DNA of 64,000 bases from an uncultured Pelagibacteraceae bacterium (GTDB lineage Bacteria > Pseudomonadota > Alphaproteobacteria > Pelagibacterales > Pelagibacteraceae), in the NCBI GenBank assembly GCA_902598825.1, contig CACKDD010000004.1, positions 1 through 64,000 on the forward strand, written 5' to 3'. The number at the start of each line of letters is the position of its first letter. Position 1 is the stretch's first letter. Made by a program: the position numbers and the translations under genes. Positions 26,678-35,302 of this stretch are shown here, in pieces. Under the pieces are notes generated by a model, which was given only the letters and a program-made list of their open reading frames with translations, did no database searches and was not told the origin of the DNA.

Positions 26678-27526
26678 TCAATTGATAAGAGATTTAAATT
26701 TTTTTAGAAAACTATTGCTCTTTTTTTTATAAGTTTTAAATCTCTCCTTTTTTTTAATCTCGTAGTTTTTATTAAATAAACTATAAGAGTTTTCATACCA
26801 TTTTGATGATTGATAATTATAACCTAATAACTGAGCATATTTTTCAGCTTCGTCAATTAAACCAAGGGTATAATGAACTTCGACTAATCTGTGTAACGCT
26901 TCTTCTGCATAAATAGTCGTATCATATTCATCAGTAATTTTTCTAAATCTATTTATAGCTGGTATCCATTTTTTTTTATCAAAATAGTATCTAGCTATAT
27001 ACATTTCCTTTGCAGCAAGAATATCGTTTATTAAGTCTATTTTAAATTCTGCATCCATAGCATATTCAGAATCGGGATAATTTTTTATGATTATTTTGAA
27101 ATTTTTTTTTGCATTAATTATTGCTTGTAAATCTTTTTTTTCATCAACAATTTGTTCATAATAACAAACTGAAAGTAAATAATAAGCATAAACTAAATCT
27201 TTATGTAAAGGATAAACTCTTATGAACCTTTCTAACTCTGCAATTGAGTCTCCGTAATAATCTTGAATGTAATATGCGTATGCTGCCATCAAAGCAGCTT
27301 TGGGCGCCCATTGACCTTGTGGAAATAATATTTCAGCTTCATTAAATTTTTTTGCTGCAAATAAGATATCACCATCCTCTAAAGCTTCTAATCCACCCTG
27401 ATAAGCTTCTAGTACTTGAAGATCTAGACTTTTTTCTTTGATTGTAGATTTTTGAATATTTTCTTTTGAGCAAGAATTACCTAGAACAAGCAATATTAAA
27501 AATAAAAAAATTTTAAGTTTAATCAT
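26678..27526 (-). CDS. bamD: BamD outer-membrane assembly lipoprotein
   Basis: This 282-residue protein has a lipoprotein signal peptide with lipobox LGNSC (Cys19). Five TPR-like helical repeats follow (YQGGLEALEDGDILFAAKKFNEAE, YPLHKDLVYAYYLLSVCYYEQI and others). These match BamD/ComL, the essential periplasmic lipoprotein that works with BamA to insert beta-barrel proteins. It lies between lpxC and ligA, a position seen in other alphaproteobacteria. Confidence 0.93.
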   Translation of the reverse strand: MIKLKIFLFLILLVLGNSCSKENIQKSTIKEKSLDLQVLEAYQGGLEALEDGDILFAAKKFNEAEILFPQGQWAPKAALMAAYAYYIQDYYGDSIAELERFIRVYPLHKDLVYAYYLLSVCYYEQIVDEKKDLQAIINAKKNFKIIIKNYPDSEYAMDAEFKIDLINDILAAKEMYIARYYFDKKKWIPAINRFRKITDEYDTTIYAEEALHRLVEVHYTLGLIDEAEKYAQLLGYNYQSSKWYENSYSLFNKNYEIKKKERFKTYKKKSNSFLKKFKSLIN

Positions 27527-27573
27527 ATTTGTTTTATATAGATTTAACTTACAATTTAAAAGGTCTATATGGA

Positions 27574-28494
27574 CTATGCAATTGATCTTAATAAACTTTT
27601 ATTAATGATATTGTGTGGAAGATTTCTTTCTTGAATTTCAATGATTGAAAAATTTTCTTTGTTTTGGAATACCTTTTTTAATAATTGATTGGTTAAATAA
27701 TGACCACCCTGAGAGCAATTTATACTAGCTACAATTCTATACCCACTAGTGTAAAGATCACCAATACAATCAAGTATTTTATGATTAACAAATTCTTTAG
27801 AATTTCTAAGTTTTTCTTTGTTTAATATTTCAGTATCTTTTACTACTACTGCATTATCTAGGCTTCCACCTTTTGCCAGTCCATTTTTTTTAATTTTTTC
27901 TATATCTTCATATAAACAAAAAGTTCTAGAGTTGAAAATGTCATTTAAATCATCCTCATAAACATTAACTTTGTTTTTTTGATTTCCTATTACAGCATTA
28001 TCATATTTTAATTGAAAATTAATATCTAAACTTAATTTAGAAGGTTCGATGGATATTGATCTTTCACCCTCATTGAATGATATTTTTTTTTTAATTTTTA
28101 TAATCTTAATTGGGACTTCACTTTGTTTTAATCCGCTCTTAACTAACTTTTCAATAAATTCTTTTGCTGATCCATCTAAAATAGGAACTTCTTCATTATC
28201 AATTTCAATTAAAGCATTGTCTATTCCTAATCCAAATAATGCACCCATCAAATGTTCTATCGTAGAAACTTTAACACCAAAATCATTAGATATTGTGGTA
28301 TTGAGTGAGGTGTTGGTAACATTTGCAAAACTCGGAAATATTAAATTGTTATTTTTTAAATCAACTCTTTTAAATATTATTCCAGTGTTAGGTTCTGAAG
28401 GATTTATAGAAATATTAACAATTTGGCCATTATGAAGACCTATTCCCGTAAATTTTACAGGATTGTTAATTGTTTTTTGGTTTAATAAAGTCAC
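27574..28494 (-). CDS. lpxC: UDP-3-O-acyl-N-acetylglucosamine deacetylase LpxC
   Basis: This 306-residue protein has the zinc-binding and catalytic elements STIEHLMGAL, EVPILDGSA, NHKILDCIGDLY and the C-terminal CSQGGHYLTNQLL histidine. LpxC is the committed step of lipid A synthesis, so the cell makes LPS. The frame starts with GTG at 28494. In many proteobacteria lpxC follows ftsZ; here it follows the shortened ftsA-like gene with 63 bases between and ftsZ is elsewhere. Confidence 0.96.
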   Translation of the reverse strand: MTLLNQKTINNPVKFTGIGLHNGQIVNISINPSEPNTGIIFKRVDLKNNNLIFPSFANVTNTSLNTTISNDFGVKVSTIEHLMGALFGLGIDNALIEIDNEEVPILDGSAKEFIEKLVKSGLKQSEVPIKIIKIKKKISFNEGERSISIEPSKLSLDINFQLKYDNAVIGNQKNKVNVYEDDLNDIFNSRTFCLYEDIEKIKKNGLAKGGSLDNAVVVKDTEILNKEKLRNSKEFVNHKILDCIGDLYTSGYRIVASINCSQGGHYLTNQLLKKVFQNKENFSIIEIQERNLPHNIINKSLLRSIA

Positions 28495-28542
28495 AACGCA
28501 CTTTTAAGGCTGAAGATCAGAAAATTGAAAACAACAAATATT

Positions 28543-28557
28543 ACTGTAAAATACAGT
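28543..28557. repeat. Short inverted repeat ACTGTA-AAA-TACAGT between ftsA-like gene and lpxC
   Basis: Six-base arms flank three bases, touching the last base of the ftsA-like stop codon. It could be a small hairpin or an operator for lpxC. It lacks a T run, so it is not a standard terminator. Confidence 0.35.
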
Positions 28558-29262
28558 TTAACTAAAAAGGTCAAAAAATTTTTCGAAAAAACCCTTTCTT
28601 TTAAGGGTTTTATTGACCAAGGATATCTCATTATTATTATAGCCTGAAACTATTCTGCTTGCAGTTGTATAAATATTTGGATTTTGTTGATCTTGGAACT
28701 GTTTAATATACTCAGCATTTAATATTTGATTTACTATAATGTGATATTTTTTAAGTATTGACTCATAATGTTCGGTTAAATTTTTGGATAAACATATAAA
28801 TTTAATGTCTAAAGAAAAATTATTACACTTTAAATTTTCAGGTAAAAAAGAATAATCTTTACCATCAATTTGATAATTTTCTATTAACATGTGAATGATT
28901 TTTTTATCCTTAAAACTAAATTGACACAAATTTTTTAAAACATTTAATGGATTGATTAAGTTTTCTTGAGATATAGAATTACCATTATGCCCTTTTTTAA
29001 TTGAAATTTCGATTGGAAAAAATTCTCTGTCATCTAAAATTATGTATGCATCTTTAACAAAATTTTTTAAATTTTTTTCTATTTTTAAGATATTTTGTGC
29101 AAGAAATTCATCTAATATTTTCAATTTAGAATCTTTATTATGATCATCAAATAATTTTTCTTCCTTAAAAAAAACTTCAAATGTTTTTTTTTTAATAATG
29201 CAAATAACTAATTTTTTTTTGTTTATAAATAAATAGGTTTCAAATTTAAGTTCCTCACTCAT
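28558..29262 (-). CDS. ftsA: Shortened FtsA-like division protein (SHS2 part plus amphipathic tail)
   Basis: This 234-residue protein stands in the ftsA position after ftsQ. Residues about 75-190 follow the order of FtsA subdomain 1C (SHS2). NGNSISQENLINPLN resembles the 'EEVTQEDVENV' region, IIHMLIENYQIDGK resembles 'VLHVIPQEYAIDYQ', and SLDIKFICLSKNLTEHYESILKKYHIIVNQIL resembles the 'VHLITCHNDMAKN...GLKVDQL' strand-helix-strand. The DIGT nucleotide motif at the start and the whole second half with VDIGGGT and the adenosine site are missing; FtsA is normally about 400-430 residues. It ends in KGFFEKFFDLFS, a plausible membrane-targeting amphipathic helix. It overlaps ftsQ by 8 bases. The homology is my reading by eye. 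Confidence 0.6.
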   Translation of the reverse strand: MSEELKFETYLFINKKKLVICIIKKKTFEVFFKEEKLFDDHNKDSKLKILDEFLAQNILKIEKNLKNFVKDAYIILDDREFFPIEISIKKGHNGNSISQENLINPLNVLKNLCQFSFKDKKIIHMLIENYQIDGKDYSFLPENLKCNNFSLDIKFICLSKNLTEHYESILKKYHIIVNQILNAEYIKQFQDQQNPNIYTTASRIVSGYNNNEISLVNKTLKRKGFFEKFFDLFS

Positions 29263-29923
29263 AAGTAATTACCTGATTTCGAGGTCGAGCATCAATAGAT
29301 TTAATATTATCAAATTGTTTGTAATCTAATAAATTTAAAGATAATTCTAAAGACTTTTCTATATTTTCAATTGGTAATTTAATTAAGACACCTGAGGACG
29401 TTTCTATATCCCATCTACCTGAAGGAAAAAAAAATAGATTTTCAACATCATTGTAATCTAACTTTGAACTATCAATCATTTTTTTTAAAGATAAGAATTT
29501 TTCAATATTTGGATCTCCAAAAATATATGGTAAATTTTTTACCACATCTTCTACCTCAATTAATTTTCCGTTTGATCCAATATAAAAAATTTTTCCTCTT
29601 CTATTTAAAAGTGCTAATACCTCAGTTTCAATTATCTTGATTTCTAAAGATGATGGATATCTTTTAAAAATTACATACTCCTCAATTAAGTTATTTGAAT
29701 TTAATAATTCTCTAACTTTCAATTTATCAAGATAAAACAATGTCTCCATTTTAAATAAATCTAAACTTTTTTGAAATTCTTTATCTTTTATTTCTAACCC
29801 TTCAATTTTGATTCTTTCAATATTTGGAAATTTCAATTGAGCTAAATTCTTATTATTCAATGATCCAAAAATTATAAATAAAAAAAAATATACTAAAATT
29901 TTTTTACTTACTTGTTGAGGCAT
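29255..29923 (-). CDS. ftsQ: Cell-division protein FtsQ
   Basis: This 222-residue protein has a very short cytoplasmic head and one membrane segment (about 9-25). A POTRA domain follows (IERIKIEGLEIKDKEFQKSL...VIFKRYPSSLEIKIIE), then the FtsQ beta domain with VLALLNRRGKIFYIGSNGKLIEV and LPYIFGDPN. FtsQ joins FtsB/FtsL to the divisome. It overlaps ddl by 20 bases upstream and the ftsA-like gene by 8 bases downstream. It is shorter than most because the cytoplasmic tail is nearly absent. Confidence 0.92.
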   Translation of the reverse strand: MPQQVSKKILVYFFLFIIFGSLNNKNLAQLKFPNIERIKIEGLEIKDKEFQKSLDLFKMETLFYLDKLKVRELLNSNNLIEEYVIFKRYPSSLEIKIIETEVLALLNRRGKIFYIGSNGKLIEVEDVVKNLPYIFGDPNIEKFLSLKKMIDSSKLDYNDVENLFFFPSGRWDIETSSGVLIKLPIENIEKSLELSLNLLDYKQFDNIKSIDARPRNQVITYE

Positions 29924-30818
29924 CTTTTAAAATTAATCTTATGAGCTTAATAAAACTTATACCATGATATGCAGCTATTTCAGGAACTAAAGATAGACTA
30001 GTCATTCCTGGCTGAGTATTTATTTCAAGAAGATAAAATCTACCTTTGTAAAATTTAAAATCAGAGCGAGTTACACCTCTACATCCCATTAATTTGTGAG
30101 CTTTAAGAGCTAAGTACATAAGTTTATTAAAATCTTTTTTACTTAATTCTACTGGAATAATATGTTTTGTTTTTGCTTTTGAGTTATATTTAGCCTGATA
30201 ATCATAAAACTTTCTTTTTGGTTGTAATTCAATTGCTCCTAGTTTTTTACTGCCAATTATAGCTGCTTGAATTTCACGTCCTGGAATAAATTGCTCTATC
30301 ATTATTTTTTTATAATCTTTTAATAATTTAATTTTTTTAAAAACATCGTTTTTTGAACAAATAAATACATTTACACTAGATCCCTCATTAATTGGCTTAA
30401 TTACTACAGGAAATTTTAATCTTTGATTAATCAATTTAATTAAATCTTTATTAGATTTATCAAAACAATATGAAAAATATTTAGGGGTTAATATTTTATT
30501 TTTAATAAATATCTTTTTGGATAATACCTTGTCCATAGCTAAAGATGATGAAATTATACCTGAGTGTGTGTATGGAATCCCTGTAGTTTCTAAAATAGTT
30601 TGAATATATCCATCTTCACCAAACTGACCATGCAAAGCATTAAAAATAATATTTGGCTTAAATAATTTAATTATATCAAATAATTGATAATCTGGTTCTG
30701 AAATTTTAACATTATAACCATTTTTAGTTAGCTCTTTTGCAACCTGCTTACCAGTATCGAGACTTATTATTCTTTCTTTAGATATTCCACCAGAGATTAC
30801 TAATATTCTTTTTTTCAA
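29904..30818 (-). CDS. ddl: D-alanine-D-alanine ligase
   Basis: This 304-residue ATP-grasp enzyme has NALHGQFGEDG, PYTHSGIISSSLAMDK, PVVIKPINEGSSVNV and the C-terminal metal-binding LLEINTQPGMTSLSLVPEIA. It makes the D-Ala-D-Ala end of the peptidoglycan stem. The motif order and length are normal. It sits one base after murB in the dcw cluster. Confidence 0.96.
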   Translation of the reverse strand: MKKRILVISGGISKERIISLDTGKQVAKELTKNGYNVKISEPDYQLFDIIKLFKPNIIFNALHGQFGEDGYIQTILETTGIPYTHSGIISSSLAMDKVLSKKIFIKNKILTPKYFSYCFDKSNKDLIKLINQRLKFPVVIKPINEGSSVNVFICSKNDVFKKIKLLKDYKKIMIEQFIPGREIQAAIIGSKKLGAIELQPKRKFYDYQAKYNSKAKTKHIIPVELSKKDFNKLMYLALKAHKLMGCRGVTRSDFKFYKGRFYLLEINTQPGMTSLSLVPEIAAYHGISFIKLIRLILKDASTSK

Positions 30819-30819
30819 G

Positions 30820-31728
30820 TTATTCCAAAATTTTAATTTCTTTTTCTAAACTAATTCCAGTCTTTTCTAAAACATTTTTAGCAACAAAATCTATTAATTT
30901 TTTCATATCTTCAAATTTTGCATCTCCTTTATTTACAAAAAAATTACAATGTTTTTTAGAAATACATGCATCACCAAAACTTTTATCTAAAGGGACTGAC
31001 TCTTTTATAAGTTCCCAGACTTTTTTTTGAGTTTGTGATGTGGGGTTTTTAAAAGTACTGCCACTAGTTTTTATTTTTGTTGGTTGGTTTTTTTCTTTTT
31101 CTAATTTTAATTTATCGGTATTTTCTTTAATTTTTGTATAATCATCTTTGACACCTTTGAAAGAAGCACTTAAAAAAATTAAGTCATCAGATAAGTTACT
31201 TTTTCTGTATTCAAACTTAATATCTTTGGATGGTATTGAAATTACTTTTCCAGATTTATCAATTGCTTGTATTGATAACAATATATCTTTAAACTCTTTT
31301 CCAAAACAACCAGCGTTCATCCTTATTCCTCCACCAATTGTTCCGGGAATACAAGATAAAAATTCGAAACCAGCCAGGTCATTTTTCATTGCAAAATCTG
31401 AAAGGGATTTATCTAAAACTGCGCTTCCAGCTATAATTGTATTTTCACCTAATAGAGAAATATTATTAAAGTTTTTGCTCAATTTTATTACTACTCCATC
31501 AAACAATTCATCTTTTATTAATGTATTCGAGCCTGCACCTAGTACAAAAATTTTTTCTTTTTTATTTAATTTTTTTAAGAGATTTACTAACTCTTTTAAA
31601 TTATCTGCTTTATAAAAAACCTTTGTTTTTCCACCAATATTAAACCAATTTTTTTTTTTAAGGTCATGTTCGTATCTTACGTTTGTACCAAATTCTTTTA
31701 ATATATTTTTTAATTCAGAAATTTGCAT
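30820..31728 (-). CDS. murB: UDP-N-acetylenolpyruvoylglucosamine reductase MurB
   Basis: From the ATG at 31728 this is a 302-residue FAD enzyme. It has NWFNIGGKTKVFY, FVLGAGSNTLI (FAD binding), FLSCIPGTIGGGIRMNAGCFG, and KTSGSTFKNP with the catalytic serine. It reduces enolpyruvyl-UDP-GlcNAc to UDP-MurNAc. I choose 31728 because ATG overlaps the murC stop as TAATG, as also seen between mraY and murD. A TTG at 31758 would add ten residues inside murC. Confidence 0.95.
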   Translation of the reverse strand: MQISELKNILKEFGTNVRYEHDLKKKNWFNIGGKTKVFYKADNLKELVNLLKKLNKKEKIFVLGAGSNTLIKDELFDGVVIKLSKNFNNISLLGENTIIAGSAVLDKSLSDFAMKNDLAGFEFLSCIPGTIGGGIRMNAGCFGKEFKDILLSIQAIDKSGKVISIPSKDIKFEYRKSNLSDDLIFLSASFKGVKDDYTKIKENTDKLKLEKEKNQPTKIKTSGSTFKNPTSQTQKKVWELIKESVPLDKSFGDACISKKHCNFFVNKGDAKFEDMKKLIDFVAKNVLEKTGISLEKEIKILE

Positions 31729-33122
31729 TACATTAACTCTGGTAGTTTCCTCATCCAATTAGAAATAGATCCAGCACCCATTCCAACTACAATTTTTTTA
31801 CCATACATATTTTTTTTTAAAAATTTTGCTAGTTCAATATTATCTTTAACTAAAAAAAGTTTTACTTTTGAATTTTTAATAAGCTGTTTTGCAAAATTTA
31901 AATAGTTAAATCCTAATTTTATTTTCTCTCCAGCAGCATAAATTGGACATAGAATAACTGTATTGGCATCCTTAAAAGCAAAAGAAAATTCATTCTTTAA
32001 ATCTTTTAATCTTGAAATTCTATGTGGTTGGAATACACAAATTTTATCATATCCCTCATAAACTTTATTAACTCCTTCTAATACAACTTTAATCTCAGTT
32101 GGATGATGTGCATAATCATCAAAAAAATCTACTCCATTATAAGTAAAAATTTTATTAAATCTTCTTTGTACTCCCTTAAATTTTAGCAATCCCTTTTTTA
32201 TATCAGAAACTGATATTCCAACAGTAATAGCAACTGCTGCTGCTGCAACAGAATTTCTAATATTATGTATCCCCAATAAAGGAATTCTAATTTTTTTAAT
32301 TATAACTCTTTTTTTATTTGGAAGATTTACTTGCAAATCAAATTCTGAAAATTTCATACTTCGCTTGATATTTTTAATCAAAAAATTTGATTTTGAATTC
32401 ACACCATAGGTATAAAAATTTTTACCTTTCAATCTTTTTACAAGTTCATTATTAATTTTATCATCAAGACAAATAAATGATTTTCCAAATGAAGGTACCT
32501 TTTCAATAAATTCAATAAAATATTTTTTTAAGTCTTCCATAGATTTATAAAAGTCCATATGTTCCCTATCTATATTTGTAATGATGGAATAAGTTGGTGG
32601 AATGTGAATGAAACTTCCATCAGACTCATCTGCTTCTAGAATTGACCAATCACTTTTACCCAATTTTGCTGTATTTTTAATTGAATTTATTACCCCTCCA
32701 TTAATAATAGTTGGATCTATATTTGTTGTTTGAAAAATTGATGTAATTAACGAGGTTGTAGTTGTTTTCCCATGTGAACCAACTACAACTATATTTTTCA
32801 TTAGGGATACAATGTGTGCCAACATTCTGCCCCTTTTAATTATTGGTAAATTTTTTCTTTTTGCTTCAATAATTTCTGGATTATTTTTTTTTATAGCTGA
32901 AGATACTACAACTATTGTTGCATCTTTAAGATTTTGTTTTTTTTGACCTATAAAAATTTTAATTTTTTCTTTTTTAAGTCTTTCAACATTTTTATTTAGA
33001 CTCAAGTCACTTCCTTGAACTTTAAAACCCTTACCTTTCATAATCAAAGAAAGTCCACTCATCCCTATTCCACCAATTCCAACAAAATGAATTATCTCAG
33101 TTTTTGCTATTTCAATTTTCAT
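31728..33122 (-). CDS. murC: UDP-N-acetylmuramate-L-alanine ligase MurC
   Basis: This 464-residue Mur ligase has the N-terminal GIGGIGMSGLS UDP-binding loop, the ATP P-loop VGSHGKTTTTSL, ADESDGSF, NIDREHMD, and DDYAHHPTEI. It adds L-Ala to UDP-MurNAc. The start ATG at 33122 overlaps murG by 11 bases and its stop overlaps the murB start. Confidence 0.97.
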   Translation of the reverse strand: MKIEIAKTEIIHFVGIGGIGMSGLSLIMKGKGFKVQGSDLSLNKNVERLKKEKIKIFIGQKKQNLKDATIVVVSSAIKKNNPEIIEAKRKNLPIIKRGRMLAHIVSLMKNIVVVGSHGKTTTTSLITSIFQTTNIDPTIINGGVINSIKNTAKLGKSDWSILEADESDGSFIHIPPTYSIITNIDREHMDFYKSMEDLKKYFIEFIEKVPSFGKSFICLDDKINNELVKRLKGKNFYTYGVNSKSNFLIKNIKRSMKFSEFDLQVNLPNKKRVIIKKIRIPLLGIHNIRNSVAAAAVAITVGISVSDIKKGLLKFKGVQRRFNKIFTYNGVDFFDDYAHHPTEIKVVLEGVNKVYEGYDKICVFQPHRISRLKDLKNEFSFAFKDANTVILCPIYAAGEKIKLGFNYLNFAKQLIKNSKVKLFLVKDNIELAKFLKKNMYGKKIVVGMGAGSISNWMRKLPELM

Positions 33123-34176
33123 TTATAATTTCCAATATTTTTTGATTAACATTAATCCAAGTATTTTGATAATTTAATTTCTTTAAATTTTCCTTTTTTT
33201 TTAAGTAATCAATTTTATCGGTCAAAATCTCACTCAAAAGATGCTCAATTTTTTTCTCAAAATTGGTTTGCTCAATTACCCAGCAACAATCATTTTCTTT
33301 ATAGAAATTAGCATTTTCTAATTGATGATTGTCTTTTGAAGTTGGTAATGGAACAGCTATAAAAGGAATGTTGATAACTGATAGCTCCGCCAGAGTTGAT
33401 GCGCCCGATCTAGTTATGCAAAGATCTGCATCTTTAATAATATTTTCAAAGTTATTTTCAAAATTAAAAATTTTATTTTCAATGTTATTTTTTAAATAAA
33501 AATCCTTTAAGTACGAAACATTTTCTTTGTTAGTCTGCTGAATAATCTTAATTGGTTTTTTCTTCGATATATTAACAATTGAATTCTTAAGACTCATATC
33601 AAAAATACTGGCGCTTTGACTTCCACCTACTATCAATATTGTAAATTTATCTTTTATGCTACCTGATGATTTTAATTTATAAATATTCTCTCTTACTAAA
33701 GGATTTATTATCACCATCTTATTTAAAAGATTTTTGGGAAAATTTATAATTTTTTTATTATAGCAAAAAATTTTTTTACAAGAACTTAAAAAATATTTAT
33801 TTGCACGTCCTAATACTTGATTGGGTTCTAATAAAAAAATTTCTAATTTAAGTATCCTTCCTGCTAAAATTAGTGGTAAAGACATATATCCACCAGTAGA
33901 TAAAATTTTCTCTACTTTTTTATTTTTTAATAGAAATAATGATTTTAAGGTTAAGATAATTATCTTAATCATATTATAGGGTAAAAGAAAAATATTATCT
34001 AATCTTGGAGTGTTAATAATTTTGCATTTATAAAATTCGTTATCAAAATATTTTAATCCCCTTTTATCAGTTGTTATAATTACATTTTCTTCTTTTGATA
34101 AATGTTCATTAAGAATTAAAGCTGGTATGACATGACCTCCAGAACCTCCAGTAGTAATTAAGAAATTTTTTTTCAT
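33112..34176 (-). CDS. murG: Lipid II-forming GlcNAc transferase MurG
   Basis: This 354-residue GT28 enzyme has the N-terminal TTGGSGGHVIPAL loop and HTKG-like DKRGLKYF. The middle GGSQSASIFD and the UDP-GlcNAc site RSGASTLAELSVINIPFIAVPLPTSKDNHQ are present. It converts lipid I to lipid II at the inner face of the membrane. It lies one base after ftsW and overlaps murC. Confidence 0.96.
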   Translation of the reverse strand: MKKNFLITTGGSGGHVIPALILNEHLSKEENVIITTDKRGLKYFDNEFYKCKIINTPRLDNIFLLPYNMIKIIILTLKSLFLLKNKKVEKILSTGGYMSLPLILAGRILKLEIFLLEPNQVLGRANKYFLSSCKKIFCYNKKIINFPKNLLNKMVIINPLVRENIYKLKSSGSIKDKFTILIVGGSQSASIFDMSLKNSIVNISKKKPIKIIQQTNKENVSYLKDFYLKNNIENKIFNFENNFENIIKDADLCITRSGASTLAELSVINIPFIAVPLPTSKDNHQLENANFYKENDCCWVIEQTNFEKKIEHLLSEILTDKIDYLKKKENLKKLNYQNTWINVNQKILEIINEN

Positions 34177-34177
34177 T

Positions 34178-35302
34178 TCAATTAATTTTTCTTTTTGTCA
34201 AATTTAAGATTATACCTGATAAAATTGAGATACTTATAATAGAGGAACCACCGTAACTAATAAAAGGTAGAGTCATACCAGTCGTTGGAAATAGTCTTAT
34301 ATTAACTCCAATATGTATCATCGCTTGCATCAAAATAAGGCTTATACAACCCACTAAAATTAATTTTATTTTTTCCTCATTTTCAAAATAAACTTTTTTA
34401 AATACTGAATAAATAAATATTAAAAACAATAGTAAAATCAGTATTATAGCAATGACACCAAACTCTTCAGAAATAACAGAGATAATGTAGTCAGTGTGAG
34501 CTTCGGGAACTCTATTTTTTAATGTTCCTTCTCCAATTCCTTTTCCAAAAAAACCCCCACTTGTAATTGAGTCTATGGCTTTATCAGATTGAAAATTATA
34601 CGTTCCTGTCTCTGAGTTAAAGAAAGATATCAATCTATTTTTAATGTATTCAAACTTTGGGACAAGGAAAAATAAATATGAAAATACAAATATTAAAAGT
34701 AAAAATAAAATTAATAAAAAAACAATACTTATACCTGAGGTAAAAATTAAAATTGACCAGCTGAAAAAAACTAAAAGAGTCTGTCCTATATCAGGCTGAA
34801 CAGCAAGCAATAGGGCTACTAACAATGTGATTAAAAAAGTAAAAAAGTATTTTAAGTAAATATTAGAAAATTTTTCACTACTTAAAATTAAACTTATAAA
34901 AATTATCAAAAAAGGCTTTAGAAGTTCAATTGGTTGAAATCTAGGTAAAAAATATAAATCAATCCACCTTTTAGATCCCTTAACTTCAATACCTATAATT
35001 GGGACTAAAATCAGTGAAATTAATGAGAAGATAAAAATTATGCTAGAAAATTTTAAAAGTTTTTCTTGTTTAATTGAAGAAAGAAAAAAAATTGTGATGA
35101 TGCCTAATAAAATAAAAATTAAATGTTTAAAAAAAAATGAATAATCATTAGTGTCTAGTTTATCTGAAACTACCAATGAGGTAGATGCTAATGAGAAAAA
35201 CAATCCAATAAAAAATAATAAAAGAATTAAAGAAAATATGAATTTATCAATATTTTTCCACCAATCATAATATAAATTGTATAAAAAATTTTTATTTTCC
35301 AT
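34178..35302 (-). CDS. ftsW: FtsW, SEDS-family septal peptidoglycan polymerase
   Basis: From the ATG at 35302 this is a 374-residue protein with about ten membrane helices. SEDS signatures are RFQPIELLKPFLI, AVQPDIGQTLLV, PEAHTDYIISVISEEFG and LPFISYGGSSI. It polymerises glycan strands with its partner PBP (FtsI, same cluster). The longer frame reaching 35380 would lie inside murD and adds residues unlike FtsW, so the ATG 11 bases inside murD's end is preferred. Confidence 0.94.
   Translation of the reverse strand: MENKNFLYNLYYDWWKNIDKFIFSLILLLFFIGLFFSLASTSLVVSDKLDTNDYSFFFKHLIFILLGIITIFFLSSIKQEKLLKFSSIIFIFSLISLILVPIIGIEVKGSKRWIDLYFLPRFQPIELLKPFLIIFISLILSSEKFSNIYLKYFFTFLITLLVALLLAVQPDIGQTLLVFFSWSILIFTSGISIVFLLILFLLLIFVFSYLFFLVPKFEYIKNRLISFFNSETGTYNFQSDKAIDSITSGGFFGKGIGEGTLKNRVPEAHTDYIISVISEEFGVIAIILILLLFLIFIYSVFKKVYFENEEKIKLILVGCISLILMQAMIHIGVNIRLFPTTGMTLPFISYGGSSIISISILSGIILNLTKRKIN

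Noticed and set aside
28049-28435. A 128-codon frame antisense to lpxC
   Set aside because: It mirrors a conserved gene and has no family features.
31148-31615. A 155-codon frame antisense to murB
   Set aside because: murB is a well-conserved gene in the other frame and the antisense product has no recognisable motif; AT-rich coding often leaves such shadows.
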